Shown one piece after another: positions 9,987 to 18,960 of a stretch of 64,000 nt of DNA. The notes under the pieces are model-generated. The model was given only the letters and a program-made list of their open reading frames with translations. It made no database searches and was not told the DNA's origin. The position numbers were made by a program, and so were the translations under genes. The first letter of the stretch is position 1. Every line of letters starts with the position of its first letter. Origin of the DNA: Granulimonas faecalis (GTDB lineage Bacteria > Actinomycetota > Coriobacteriia > Coriobacteriales > Atopobiaceae); the NCBI RefSeq assembly GCF_022834715.1, contig NZ_BQKC01000001.1:1772501-1836500 (forward strand), given 5' to 3'.

Positions 9987-12900
9987 TTACTCCCCGTCGT
10001 TGTGGTTGCGGCGCCTGAAGACCAGTGCCACGGCACCGGCCACAGCGGCTCCCGCGCTTCCGAGGATGCCCGCGATGGCGCCGGCATCACCAAGCTTGGG
10101 AAGGAAGCCACCCGCAGAGAACACGGTCTTGGAAGGAGCACCGTTCGTACCACCGTTGTCGCCGTTCCCGTTGGAACTGTTGCCCTGGGACGGCGCCTCG
10201 GGCTTCGCGTTCTCAGGCTTTGAGTTGGGATCCTTGGGGTCGGTTCCCGCCTGGTTCTCCTGATCGTCGGTGAAGCCGTCGTTGTCGTCGTCGGGGTCGG
10301 TGACGTCGGGGGTGCCGTCGCCGTCGGTGTCGCGCTGGACGGTGATCGTGAACTCCTTGTCCTCGGTGGAGCCGTCCGGGTAGGTCACGGTCACCGTGCC
10401 GGTGAGGGTGCGCTCCTCCTCGTCCTTGCCCCAGTCGTCGATGGTGGGCGTGCCGGTGATAACGCCCTTGTCCTCGTCGTAGGTGAGGCCGTCGGGACCC
10501 TTGAGGTCGATCTTGTCCTTGTCGCCCTTGGTGACAGGCATATCCTTGATCGGGTCGCCATCCTTGATGGTTTGGTCACCGTTGCCGAGGGTGAAGTCCA
10601 CCGGCTTGGAGCTGGGGTCCTTGGGGTCGGTGCCATGCTTGATCTCGTCCTCGTCGCTCACACCATCGTTGTCGTCATCCGGGTCGGTGACGTCGGGGAT
10701 GCCGTCATTGTCGGTGTCGCGCAGGACGGTAAAGACCACGTCAGCGGACTTCTTCTCGGAGCCGTACTTGACCACGCCGGGAACCGTGACCTCGCGCTGC
10801 TCCTCGGTCTTGCCCCAATCGTTCACGATGGCGTGACCCTTGGTGTTGCCCTCACTGTCAACGGAGCAGCCGGCGTCGGTGTTGAAGAGGATCTCGGCGT
10901 CCTTCTTGTTGGGCGTCACCACCTTCTCAGGCTTGAGATCCTGGTCCTCGATCACGGGAGAAGGCTTCTTGACCTCGACATCGAGAGCCGCAGGCTTGGA
11001 GTTGGGGTCCTTGGGGTCGGTCCCCTCCTTCTTCTCGTCCTCGTCCGTCACGCCATCGTTGTCGTCGTCGGGGTCGGTGACGTCGGGGATGCCGTCGCCG
11101 TCGGTGTCGCGCAGGACGGTGACCTTGACCACGACGTCCTTAGACTCGGTGCCGTTGGTCACCTTGACGGGGAGCTCCACCTCGCGCTGCTCCTCGTCCT
11201 TGCCCCAGTCGTCGATGGTGGGCGTGCCGGTGAGCTTCCCCTGGGGGTTGACGGCCATGCCGAAGGCAATGGTGCCCTTGATGGTGGAGCCCTCCTTGTT
11301 GGGAGTCACCACCGTGACAGGGGTGATGCCCTTGCCCTCAAGCTGGGGCGTCGGGTTCTTCACGGCAACGTCGAGGGCGGCGGGCGCCTGAGGCTTGGAG
11401 TTGGGGTCCTTGGGGTCGGTCCCGGCCTTCTTCTCGTCCTCGTCAGTGAAACCGTCGTTGTCGTCGTCGGGGTCGGTGACGTCGGGGATGCCGTCGCCGT
11501 CGGTGTCGCGCTGGACGGTGACGTTCACCACGACGTCCTTGGTCTCACCGCCGTTGGTCACCCTGACGGGGACCTGGACGGTGCGCTCCTCCTCGGTGGC
11601 GCCCCAGTCGGTGATGGACGGGGTGCCCACAACCTGACCCTGGCCGTCCACGAGAATGCCGTTGGTCTGGGTGGAGGTAATCACAGAACCAGGACGGTTG
11701 GGCTCCACGGCCTTGACCGGGGTGATGGCCTCACCTTCCAGCTGGGGGCCGGGGGCGGTCACCGTGGCGTCCAGGGCGGCCTGGGGGCGCTTGACCGTGA
11801 CGGGGACCTCGACCTGCTTGGTCTCGGAGCCGTTGGTGACGGTGACGGGGAGCTTGACCACGCGCTCGGTCTCGCCGTCCTTCCAGTCGTCGATGGTGGG
11901 CGTGCCGGTGAGCTCGCCCTGGGGGTTGACGGCCATGCCGGCAACGACGTCGCCCCTGATGGTGGAGCCGGGCTTGTTGGGCTCCACGACCTTGGTGCCG
12001 GCCGGGACGGCCTGGCCCTCGGTCTGGGGGCCGGGGGCGGTCACCGTGGCGTCCAGGGCGGCCTGGGGGCGCTTGACCGTGACGGGGACCTCGACCCGCT
12101 TGGTCTCGGAGCCGTTGGTGACGGTGACGGGGAGCTTGACCACGCGCTCGGTCTCGCCGTCCTTCCAGTCGTCGATGGTGGGCGTGCCGGTGAGCTCGCC
12201 CTGGGGGTTGACGGCCATGCCGGCAACGACGTCGCCCCTGATGGTGGAGCCGGGCTTGTTGGGCTCCACGACCTTGGTGCCGGCCGGGACGGCCTGGCCC
12301 TCGGTCTGGGGGCCGGGGGCGGTCACCGTGGCGTCCAGGGCAGTAGGAGCGTCGGCAACCACGTGAATGACCTCGCCGGGAACCGGGTTGGGATCGTCGG
12401 CGCTGCGGTACACCACAAGCTGATAGTCGCCAGGGGCAAGCTTATGGGTATCGGGAATGACAAGCTCGGCCGGGATCTTACCGAGAAGATCGGCGTGGTC
12501 AATGCCAGCATTGATGGCGTCGGAGTTGTACTCCTTGTCGGGAACGCCCAAGCTGTCGCCGGTAGCGGTGGCATCGAACTTCTTGGTGGCCGCATCGTAG
12601 GGGCGCAGGGCCAAGATGAGCTTGGTGTCAGAATTGGACACCTGCTGAACAGAGTTGGGGTCCACAACGCCCGTGCTCGAATCGCAGGCGGCCGAAGGCT
12701 CCTTGGTCAGAAAGACAGCATGGGAGCCGGCAACGGAGGAGTTCCTGTCCCCGCCATTGAGGTAGAGCGTGGTCTCGCCGGGCTTTGTGGCAGCAGGGTC
12801 GTAGTCGGCGGGGGGAATCAACGGGCCCACACCCACCTTGAAGCTCTTGGGGTCCACAGGGCCGGTCTGGTCGAGGGTGAGCTCGTCACCATCAGAGCGG

Positions 12901-14369
12901 CCGTCGCCATCAGTGTCATAGAGGGCGGGGTTGGTCCCCATGTTGTTCTCGGAGAAGTCGGGGATGCCGTCGCCGTCTGAGTCGGTAAGGTCGATGAAGG
13001 CGTTGGCGTAGGAGCCCTTGATCATCTTGGTGGGATCGCCGTTGTCGTTGCCACCCACGAGCATGCCGCCACCGATGAAGGAGTCGGGGAAGTCGGCCTC
13101 AAGCCAAGAGTCAACGTTGAGCTGCGAGCCGTTCTTCTTCACGTACTCGGCAAGGTCGCGCACGAACTGGGCCGAGTCAATGTCGTCCTTGAGCGTGTAG
13201 GAGATGGTGTAGTTGCGCGACTGGCCAAGGGTGCCCCAAAAGACCTTGTTGTCGAGGTTTGTCCTGGCCTCCTTGAAGCGCTCCTTAGCGGCATTCTTAT
13301 CGCCATTGGACGAGGTGTCGATGTCGGCGATGGAGACGGCCGGCGTGCGCGAGGAGTCCACGAGGCCGGAGTCGTCGACGTTGAGGTCGATCCACTCGTT
13401 GTCGCCGGTGTAGTTGCCGAGCTTGTCAGAAACGCCCAGCTTCACGTCGTTGACCTTGATGTACTTGAGCAGCTCGGCCGGGACGCGCTCCTTGACGTAG
13501 AGCAGCCACGAGTAGTTGGATTGGAGGAAGTTCTGGTCGGGCTTGAAGGTGTGAACGGAGCGGATGGTGCGCGTCTTCTGATCGAATATGATGTTCTGGA
13601 TCATCTCGCCGTTGCAGAAGTTACGGCCAAGACCGCTGTAGTACTGGTCGTCCGGCAAAATCTTATCGTTGTTCTTCAAGATGAAGCCGTTGGAAGAGCC
13701 GTTGGGATCGATAAGACCCTCGTCGGTGAGCCAGACGGAGCCAAAGTTGACCGGCGTGTCGGCGAGGCCGAGGCTGTCCAAGGTCTGGCCGTCCTTCAGC
13801 GTGATGACGATGTCGTGGTTGGTGACAATGCCGATCTTGGCGTAATCGAACGGGTTGGGATTGGCAATGCCGATGGACCAAAGCTTTCCAGGCTGCACCT
13901 CCTTGCCGTCCACGTTGGTGACCTTGTTCATCGGCTTACCCGCAGCGGAGATGCTGGCGACCTCGTTGTAGAAGTCAGGGTTGTCGAAGTAGAGCAGATA
14001 CTGGCCGGAGAGCTGGATAGAGTCGTCGTGGCCCCAGCCCGTGGCGAGCTTGGCCCACTTGGCCTCGTTGAGCACGATGTTGCCCTTGTCGTCCACGCTC
14101 TTATACTCGAGGCCGGCGTAGCGAAGGCTCGGGTTCTCCTCGACGCCCTTGGCGGCGAACGGCAAGTTCGGGTCGATGGAACGGGTGGCGATGGCCGGCT
14201 GGGACTCAGCCGCAACTGCCGCCACGGGCGACACCAGCATCATGGTGCCGCCCAGCATGCAGGAGACCAGGCCCACCGAGAGCTTACGGAGCCCGTAGCG
14301 CGGAACCCGCTCTACCTTTACTCCCCGCTTGTTGACCGGAGGCCCGGCCGAGACGTTCTTGTGGTCCAT
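9987..14369 (-). CDS. YSIRK-type, Rib/alpha-like repeat surface protein with TSP3 modules
   Basis: A 1460-residue secreted, wall-anchored protein. A YSIRK-like signal (YGLRKLSVGLVSCMLGGTMM) lies near residues 24-45 with cleavage after AVAA. A unique N-terminal domain (about 60-420) follows, probably ligand-binding. Then come about six Rib/alpha-like modules of roughly 90 residues (hallmark TGTPTIDDW), alternating with acidic calcium-binding thrombospondin-3-type cassettes (DTDGDGIPDVTDPDDDNDG). The C-terminus has LPKLG, a hydrophobic helix and RRR. This is a sortase-like signal with Leu where LPXTG has Thr. Two modules are nearly identical in DNA (11759-12322). I chose ATG 14369 just before the signal; an extension to 14438 is possible. 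Family role: adhesion or surface variation; the ligand is unknown. Confidence 0.88.
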   Translation of the reverse strand: MDHKNVSAGPPVNKRGVKVERVPRYGLRKLSVGLVSCMLGGTMMLVSPVAAVAAESQPAIATRSIDPNLPFAAKGVEENPSLRYAGLEYKSVDDKGNIVLNEAKWAKLATGWGHDDSIQLSGQYLLYFDNPDFYNEVASISAAGKPMNKVTNVDGKEVQPGKLWSIGIANPNPFDYAKIGIVTNHDIVITLKDGQTLDSLGLADTPVNFGSVWLTDEGLIDPNGSSNGFILKNNDKILPDDQYYSGLGRNFCNGEMIQNIIFDQKTRTIRSVHTFKPDQNFLQSNYSWLLYVKERVPAELLKYIKVNDVKLGVSDKLGNYTGDNEWIDLNVDDSGLVDSSRTPAVSIADIDTSSNGDKNAAKERFKEARTNLDNKVFWGTLGQSRNYTISYTLKDDIDSAQFVRDLAEYVKKNGSQLNVDSWLEADFPDSFIGGGMLVGGNDNGDPTKMIKGSYANAFIDLTDSDGDGIPDFSENNMGTNPALYDTDGDGRSDGDELTLDQTGPVDPKSFKVGVGPLIPPADYDPAATKPGETTLYLNGGDRNSSVAGSHAVFLTKEPSAACDSSTGVVDPNSVQQVSNSDTKLILALRPYDAATKKFDATATGDSLGVPDKEYNSDAINAGIDHADLLGKIPAELVIPDTHKLAPGDYQLVVYRSADDPNPVPGEVIHVVADAPTALDATVTAPGPQTEGQAVPAGTKVVEPNKPGSTIRGDVVAGMAVNPQGELTGTPTIDDWKDGETERVVKLPVTVTNGSETKRVEVPVTVKRPQAALDATVTAPGPQTEGQAVPAGTKVVEPNKPGSTIRGDVVAGMAVNPQGELTGTPTIDDWKDGETERVVKLPVTVTNGSETKQVEVPVTVKRPQAALDATVTAPGPQLEGEAITPVKAVEPNRPGSVITSTQTNGILVDGQGQVVGTPSITDWGATEEERTVQVPVRVTNGGETKDVVVNVTVQRDTDGDGIPDVTDPDDDNDGFTDEDEKKAGTDPKDPNSKPQAPAALDVAVKNPTPQLEGKGITPVTVVTPNKEGSTIKGTIAFGMAVNPQGKLTGTPTIDDWGKDEEQREVELPVKVTNGTESKDVVVKVTVLRDTDGDGIPDVTDPDDDNDGVTDEDEKKEGTDPKDPNSKPAALDVEVKKPSPVIEDQDLKPEKVVTPNKKDAEILFNTDAGCSVDSEGNTKGHAIVNDWGKTEEQREVTVPGVVKYGSEKKSADVVFTVLRDTDNDGIPDVTDPDDDNDGVSDEDEIKHGTDPKDPSSKPVDFTLGNGDQTIKDGDPIKDMPVTKGDKDKIDLKGPDGLTYDEDKGVITGTPTIDDWGKDEEERTLTGTVTVTYPDGSTEDKEFTITVQRDTDGDGTPDVTDPDDDNDGFTDDQENQAGTDPKDPNSKPENAKPEAPSQGNSSNGNGDNGGTNGAPSKTVFSAGGFLPKLGDAGAIAGILGSAGAAVAGAVALVFRRRNHNDGE
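11759..12322. repeat. Two tandem 282-bp coding repeats, nearly identical
   Basis: Copies 11759-12040 and 12041-12322 each encode one 94-residue Rib-like module. Reading them side by side I see a single difference (ctgctt versus cccgctt near 11817/12099, Gln versus Arg). Such identity points to recent duplication or ongoing homogenisation and predicts copy-number variation between strains. Confidence 0.88.
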
Positions 14370-14556
14370 TGAACGACCCCCCCCCGTGCGGTTTTTCGGG
14401 TCCGCACGCGTAGTTGGTGAATGGTTTCTCGACCACAATAGAGATTGTTCTCTTAACTCCTAGCCCAATCGTTAACTGTAGATTTCCATCTTTACAGGCA
14501 AGGGAACAAGATAGCTGTTTTCACGAATAATTGCAGGTAAATAGCTATGATTGTAT

Positions 14557-14575
14557 TTGCCAACAAAGTTGGCTG
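14557..14575. promoter_or_regulatory. GCCAAC-AAA-GTTGGC palindrome upstream of surface-protein gene
   Basis: TTGCCAACAAAGTTGGCTG contains a perfect 15-bp palindrome and partly matches the TTGCCR-N7 motif seen elsewhere. It lies about 190 bp upstream of the surface-protein start, in an AT-rich gap (14370-14665) that must hold that gene's promoter. TGTTTTT follows on the plus strand, but no plus-strand gene ends here, so an operator is the better reading. Confidence 0.35.
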
Positions 14576-14665
14576 TTTTTCATTATGGTTTAGTATATTT
14601 ATAATAGCGAACAGCGATTTACCATTTATTCAGTTTCCTATAAGAATCAATGGAGAAATAGTCCC

Positions 14666-15109
14666 TCAAGACCCGGAATCACTGCGCATAGATGCGAGCC
14701 GCTCGAGGGCGCATAGGTGGCGCGTCATTTTGGCACGGCGCCACGGGGCGGTCACAAGGCCCACGAGCCTTCCGTTGAGGCCGCACCAAAAGCCGCTGCC
14801 GTCAAACGTCTCCTCGTAGGAGACGATGACACCCTCCCCGTTGGCCTCCAAGCCGTAGCGGACGAGGTAGGTCCCGTCTCCAGCCTGTACCGACGAGGCG
14901 TAGGCATGCCCGTCCTCGTACTCCTCGACAGAGACCGTGGCCGTGACGGTCTGGCCCATCTTGGTGACCATGGGGCGCTGCCAGGTCGTGCCGGCGCACG
15001 GCCTGCGCCCCTCCGGCAGCCCTCCTTGGGCCATATCGGCGAGAACGGCCTCCTCAAGGCAGGCAAACGCCGTCTCGGGGGCCACATCCATCCATCTCTC
15101 AACGCGCAT
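14666..15109 (-). CDS. DUF3284 family protein
   Basis: A 147-residue protein whose start MRVERWMDVAPETAFACLEE and overall length match DUF3284, small proteins repeatedly encoded beside cellobiose/lichenan-type PTS genes and of unknown function (possibly a START/SRPBCC-like ligand-binding fold). GGGAGGC precedes the ATG at 15109. Its start overlaps the end of the membrane microprotein gene by 11 bp, so the two are translationally coupled. It is the last gene of the MupG-PTS group, downstream of a terminator that may limit its expression. Confidence 0.75.
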   Translation of the reverse strand: MRVERWMDVAPETAFACLEEAVLADMAQGGLPEGRRPCAGTTWQRPMVTKMGQTVTATVSVEEYEDGHAYASSVQAGDGTYLVRYGLEANGEGVIVSYEETFDGSGFWCGLNGRLVGLVTAPWRRAKMTRHLCALERLASMRSDSGS

Positions 15110-15278
15110 GACGCCTCCCAGCCGCCCAATGGGCCACAGCGACGATACCAGCGGCCGCAATCAGCAGCACACCCCATCCCACGTTGATGTTTCCCGTGGC
15201 ATACCCGTAGGTGAAGGCGGCACAACCCATGGAGAGCAGGGCCAGGGCCCACTTGGTCGCAGAACTCAACGCATCCAT
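15099..15278 (-). CDS. Two-helix membrane microprotein
   Basis: A 59-residue protein with two hydrophobic helices (KWALALLSMGCAAFTYGYAT and GWGVLLIAAAGIVAVAHWAA) and a short basic tail. AAAGGAG precedes the ATG at 15278. It lies between the PTS EIIC terminator and the DUF3284 gene, overlapping the latter. No family is recognised. Position suggests a PTS accessory or simply a co-transcribed membrane peptide. Confidence 0.7.
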   Translation of the reverse strand: MDALSSATKWALALLSMGCAAFTYGYATGNINVGWGVLLIAAAGIVAVAHWAAGRRHAR

Positions 15279-15310
15279 GGAGGCTCCTTTTCGCAGCTTT
15301 GAGCAGAACA

Positions 15311-15345
15311 AAGAAAAGCCTCCACGCCATCTCGAGCGTGGAGGC
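15311..15345 (-). terminator. Terminator after PTS EIIC
   Basis: Stem GCCTCCACGC/GCGTGGAGGC (15318-15345), followed on the minus strand by TTTTCTTTG. It lies 15 bp beyond the EIIC stop. Genes further downstream would depend on read-through or their own promoter. Confidence 0.85.
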
Positions 15346-15359
15346 CAAAAACCGTGCGG

Positions 15360-16769
15360 CTATTGCTTCTCGGGCGCGTCCATGCGGTTGGCGAGCTTCA
15401 CGAACGGCGTCCAGATGACAAAGGAGATCAGGAGGTTGAGCAGGGCAACGAGTCCTGCGAGCACATTGCCTCCCGTGGCGAGAAACGCGCCAATGCCCAC
15501 GGGCATGATCCACGGCACCTGGATGAACACCGGCGGGATGAGCCCGGTGAAGGTGAAGGCCATGGCCACGACCGTGGCGACCACCGGAACCAGCAGCCAG
15601 GGGATGAGGTAGAGGGGATTCAAGACGATGGGCATGCCAAAGATGACCGGCTCGTTGATGTTGAAGACGCCCATGGGCGCCGACATCTCGGCCACCACAC
15701 GGCACTCGCGACGCTTGGAGAAGATCATGATGGCGATGATGAGGCCCAGGGTGATGCCGGCGCCCGAGAACATGGAGAAACACTCGAACGAGGCTTTGGT
15801 CCACAGGTAGGGCAGCTGGGCGATGTCGTGGGTGGCGTTCCAGACCTGCATGTTCTCCAAGAGCGCCGGCGTGTACAGGCCCTCGAGCACAGGGGCCATG
15901 ACCTGGGAGCCGTGGATGCCAAAGAACCAGAGGAGCTGGATCAAGAAGCTTGTGAGCACGATGGCCGGGGCGCTCTGGGAGATGCCCAGAAGGGGCTTCT
16001 GGATGAACTCCACGATGAGGTCGTTGGGGTACTGCCCGGTGAGGGCCACGCAGAGCTGGGCGAGAATAGCGCAGACGTAGACGGCCACAACGCCGGGGAT
16101 GATGGCGGCGAACGCCTTGGAGACCGCGGGCGGCACGCCCTCGGGCAGCTTGATGGTGACGTCCTTGAGCGTCAGCTTCACATAGACCATGGTGGAGATG
16201 ATGCCGAAGATGAGGGCCGAGAAGAGCCCGGTGGCGCCGGTGAGCGCTGTGGAGATGAGGTTTGCGCCCGTCACCTGAAGAGTCACCGCGCCATCGACCT
16301 CTGCCACGGCAAGACCCGCCGAGGAGAGCGCGCCCATCGCGTCGGGAGTGACGTTGGGAAGCACATAGGCAAACTCGGGGGCGAAGTTCATGGTGGCCAC
16401 TACCGAGGCGAGGGCGATCACGCCGCCGGCCAGGCCGTCCACGTCGTAGGCGCGGGACAGGCGATAGCCAAAGGCAAAGGCAAAACACAGGGCAAAGATG
16501 GCCATGGAGCCATGGCTCACAAGGCCGTCAACGTTGACCACCTGCGCGAGCGACGTGGTGACGACGTTCTCCTCGCCCAGCCACATGGTGGGCAGGTCAA
16601 CCACGAACACGTTGAGGAGCGTGGCGATGGAGCCCACCATGGTGATGGGGAGGATGGAGATGAAGGCGTCGCGCACGGCGGCAAGGTGGCGCTGGTTGCC
16701 GACCTTGCTGGCCACGGGGACAAACTTCGTCTCCATCCACTGCATGAATCCGTCCATAGGACTGCTCAT
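15360..16769 (-). CDS. PTS sugar transporter EIIC, lactose/cellobiose family
   Basis: A 469-residue integral membrane permease of the Lac/cellobiose (PTS_EIIC, CelB/LicC-like) family that imports and phosphorylates its sugar together with the EIIB encoded next to it. The family-typical GVFNINEPVIFGMPIVLNP segment with the conserved Glu of NEP is present near residues 370-390, with about ten hydrophobic segments around it. AAGGAAG supports ATG 16769. The neighbouring MupG gene suggests a MurNAc-containing or other beta-linked disaccharide; family annotation alone would say cellobiose-like. No EIIA gene is present here, so a general EIIA encoded elsewhere must serve it. Confidence 0.88.
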   Translation of the reverse strand: MSSPMDGFMQWMETKFVPVASKVGNQRHLAAVRDAFISILPITMVGSIATLLNVFVVDLPTMWLGEENVVTTSLAQVVNVDGLVSHGSMAIFALCFAFAFGYRLSRAYDVDGLAGGVIALASVVATMNFAPEFAYVLPNVTPDAMGALSSAGLAVAEVDGAVTLQVTGANLISTALTGATGLFSALIFGIISTMVYVKLTLKDVTIKLPEGVPPAVSKAFAAIIPGVVAVYVCAILAQLCVALTGQYPNDLIVEFIQKPLLGISQSAPAIVLTSFLIQLLWFFGIHGSQVMAPVLEGLYTPALLENMQVWNATHDIAQLPYLWTKASFECFSMFSGAGITLGLIIAIMIFSKRRECRVVAEMSAPMGVFNINEPVIFGMPIVLNPLYLIPWLLVPVVATVVAMAFTFTGLIPPVFIQVPWIMPVGIGAFLATGGNVLAGLVALLNLLISFVIWTPFVKLANRMDAPEKQ

Positions 16770-16823
16770 GAAACACTTCCTTTCTGTCTTCTTCCGTCTC
16801 CCGGGCCGTGCCGTGAGGAGCGG

Positions 16824-17123
16824 TTAGGCGATGTGATCGAGGGCCGAGTCCAAGACGGCGTCGCCGTCCATGCGGCCGTACTGCATGACGTCCACAACGC
16901 TCACGGGGACGGGCGTCACCTGGGCGGCGATGCGGTCCTCGAGATAGCGGATCTGAGGCCCGAGGAGCACGACGTCGGCATCCGCCCCCTCGACGGCCGC
17001 CTTGGCTTCGGGGACGGCCCAGATCCTGGCATCGATGCCGCGGCGATCGGCGGACTCCTGCATCTTCTTGACGAGCATGCTCGTGGACATGCCCATGTTG
17101 CAGACGAGCATTACTTTGACCAT
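16824..17123 (-). CDS. PTS EIIB, lactose/cellobiose family
   Basis: A 99-residue cytoplasmic phosphocarrier. The phosphorylatable Cys8 sits in CNMGMSTSMLV, the signature P-loop of the Lac-family EIIB, and length and Rossmann-like pattern (DADVVLLGPQIRYLEDRI) are normal. It passes phosphate from an EIIA (not encoded here) to the sugar on EIIC. It lies 54 bp before eiiC and 19 bp after the MupG-like gene, in one minus-strand operon. GGAGAG precedes the start. Confidence 0.9.
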   Translation of the reverse strand: MVKVMLVCNMGMSTSMLVKKMQESADRRGIDARIWAVPEAKAAVEGADADVVLLGPQIRYLEDRIAAQVTPVPVSVVDVMQYGRMDGDAVLDSALDHIA

Positions 17124-17142
17124 CTAACTCTCCAATCGTCTC

Positions 17143-18225
17143 TTACGCGAGCAACGAGAACCCGGACCACGGCCCGAGGTATCCCAGCAAGAAGCGCTCC
17201 TCCTCAACGACGTTGGCCACGACGTTCTTGGTGCCGTCGTTGTCCATGGCCTTGAGGACAACCTGCAGCTCACCGGCGTAGCGGCCGCCGCGGTCGTTGA
17301 CCACGGCCACGTCGCCCGGCACAAGGCCCCACGTGTTGTGCGGGGCGATGCCCAGAGGCGCCAGGCGGGCCCTCTGGTCGGAGTCGCGCAGCATATAGGG
17401 AGAGGAGTCGCCGCGGACCCGCAGCGAAGACCCCAGGAGCGCATTGAAAAGCGGGGCCTCGGCCCCTTTGGCCGGGACGACCCCGAGCGCGACGGTGGCA
17501 GGGTCCAGCGCTGCCAAGGAGCGAAGCTCGTCATCTGAGGCAAAGCAGTTGGACACCAGCACGTCGTCCACCACGCCCGTGGCAAACAGGTGGCGCGCCT
17601 GCAGGTCGATGGGGGCGTTGCGATGGGCCTCCACAGTGGGAAGACCCTCTTTGAGGGGCCACGGGCCGCAGGCGTCAGGCTGTCCGGACGAGACGAACGC
17701 GGCCACCCCGAGGCCGAGCTCCTTGGCGGCGCGGCTCTCCTGCTCCATGAACGAGGCACTGAGCCCGGTGTATCGCTGAGGGTAGAAGTTGTGGCACGCG
17801 CTCAGGCGGGAGCGGTCCGGCTCGCAGGCGCAGACGGCGGCTACGGTCCCGTCGGCCGTGGAGGCGTTGAGCTCCACCGCCAGGCCGTAGGGGTTGTGGG
17901 TGAGAGCCGCCACCTCACGCGGTGTGAAGGCCTCGTCGAGGCGGATGGCGTTTGCCCCCAGGTCGCAAAAGAACGAGAGGTCGTCCGGACTGATGCCGAG
18001 GCGCTCAAAGACCACAGGCGAGACGTCGAGAGTGAGCGCCATGGACGCCTCGTGCGCGGCCCGGGCCACCGGGGAAAAGCGCTCGACCACGTGGGCGCGG
18101 CCCCCCTCGGCAGACAGCAGGCAGCTGAACACCCGCGAGTACCCGAGGGTCCCCGCTCGGCCGAGGTACTGGACGATGGCGTCTACGTCAACGCGCTCCG
18201 GATACACCGATACACCGAGTCCCAT
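17143..18225 (-). CDS. mupG: MupG-like 6-phospho-N-acetylmuramidase (DUF871)
   Basis: A 360-residue TIM-barrel protein of the DUF871/MupG family. The characterised member, MupG of Staphylococcus aureus, hydrolyses MurNAc-6-phosphate-GlcNAc after PTS import during cell-wall recycling. Visible family segments are GLGVSVYPER at the N-terminus, ACHNFYPQRYTGLS at mid-protein (about 170-185) and the C-terminal PGDVAVVNDRGGRYAGELQV beta domain. AAAGGAT precedes ATG 18225; the in-frame extension to 18348 runs through the candidate operator and is unlikely. As first gene of the operon with EIIB and EIIC, it would act on the incoming phosphodisaccharide. No MurQ (MurNAc-6-P etherase) is seen nearby. 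Confidence 0.82.
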   Translation of the reverse strand: MGLGVSVYPERVDVDAIVQYLGRAGTLGYSRVFSCLLSAEGGRAHVVERFSPVARAAHEASMALTLDVSPVVFERLGISPDDLSFFCDLGANAIRLDEAFTPREVAALTHNPYGLAVELNASTADGTVAAVCACEPDRSRLSACHNFYPQRYTGLSASFMEQESRAAKELGLGVAAFVSSGQPDACGPWPLKEGLPTVEAHRNAPIDLQARHLFATGVVDDVLVSNCFASDDELRSLAALDPATVALGVVPAKGAEAPLFNALLGSSLRVRGDSSPYMLRDSDQRARLAPLGIAPHNTWGLVPGDVAVVNDRGGRYAGELQVVLKAMDNDGTKNVVANVVEEERFLLGYLGPWSGFSLLA

Positions 18226-18321
18226 GTGCACATCCTTTTGTGAGGTGGCGCCCCATTGGCTGCTATCAGCAAAATGATGTACCATCCGCCTTTGTAAAAA
18301 GTGACATTGTTGATTCATGAT

Positions 18322-18340
18322 TTGCAGGATTTTCCGGCAA
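18322..18340. promoter_or_regulatory. TGCAG-N7-CGGCA inverted repeat, site 2
   Basis: Reads TTGCAGGATTTTCCGGCAA and is embedded in a wider inverted repeat (CATGATT at 18317, AATCATG ending at 18350). It lies about 100 bp upstream of the mupG-PTS operon. Same 19-bp architecture as sites at 7619, 23087 and 23177. Confidence 0.5.
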
Positions 18341-18608
18341 CGAATCATGAGTTCCGGGCGCTGGGGGCGCGGGGGGGTACGGGCGCGGGACTGCGGCGCT
18401 GTTGCGGAGGGGGTGGGCTGCGGGGCAGGGGCGGCGCTGGACGCGGGTCGCAGCGGCGGTGCCGGCGCTGGGCGTGGGTCGCGGCCGGGCGCGACGGGAC
18501 GCTGACCTCCCCTCCGTGCGGGTCCCTTCTGCGCAGGCCCCTTCTCCGCGGGCCCTTCTCCGCCGCTTCTTCTGCGCCCGGCCTCTTTCTGTGCCGCTCC
18601 CCTCCCTC

Positions 18609-18650
18609 CGCCTGAAAACGATTGAGGGCGTCCCTATCCGCTTTCAGGCG
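18609..18650. repeat. 42-bp palindrome, copy 2
   Basis: Starts CGCCTGAAAACGATTGAG and ends CCGCTTTCAGGCG. The arms mismatch around the centre (GGGCGTCCCTAT). It lies in the gene-free stretch 18351-19136. Confidence 0.85.
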
Positions 18651-18702
18651 CGGAGAAAGGCAGGGGCTGGACGCTGGCGGGAGACGAGCGATGGCGGGAG
18701 GC

Positions 18703-18870
18703 TGGCACGAGAGGCCCCGAGCGCGCGACGAAGGGAGGCCTTGGCACAAAAGGGCACCGATGCGCGACCTTTTTGGCACGAAAGGCATCCGATGCACGAA
18801 AAAGGCCCCAAATTGCGCATCGATCGGCCTTTGCGCCACTCTATTCGCGCATTCGCAGGCCTTCGCGCCA
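18703..18870. repeat. Array of ~26-bp units in opposing orientation, copy 2
   Basis: Direct units near 18703, 18742 and 18774 (TGGCACGAAAGGCATCCGAT type) face inverted units near 18814-18837 and 18845-18870. The unit is the same as at 71-356, and this array lies between two 42-bp palindromes. The rest of 18226-19136 is very GC-rich and shows no gene with a ribosome site. Confidence 0.7.
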
Positions 18871-18960
18871 GCGTCGCCGCCCCGGCGCCGCCGGCGACCT
18901 TCTCGACAGCCCCTCCCCTCGCCTCCCCTTCTCCGCCCCATCCTCCCGCCACTACTTCTC

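Noticed and set aside
11759-12322. Tandem repeats as a CRISPR array
   Set aside because: Period is 282 bp, in frame and coding; there are no short repeats with unique spacers.
10572-12980. 800-codon plus-strand frame across the surface-protein repeats
   Set aside because: Mirror of the repetitive coding region with no start signal; composition is just the complement of the repeats.
14557-14580. Plus-strand terminator (GCCAAC hairpin plus TGTTTTT)
   Set aside because: No plus-strand gene ends upstream; both neighbours are on the minus strand.
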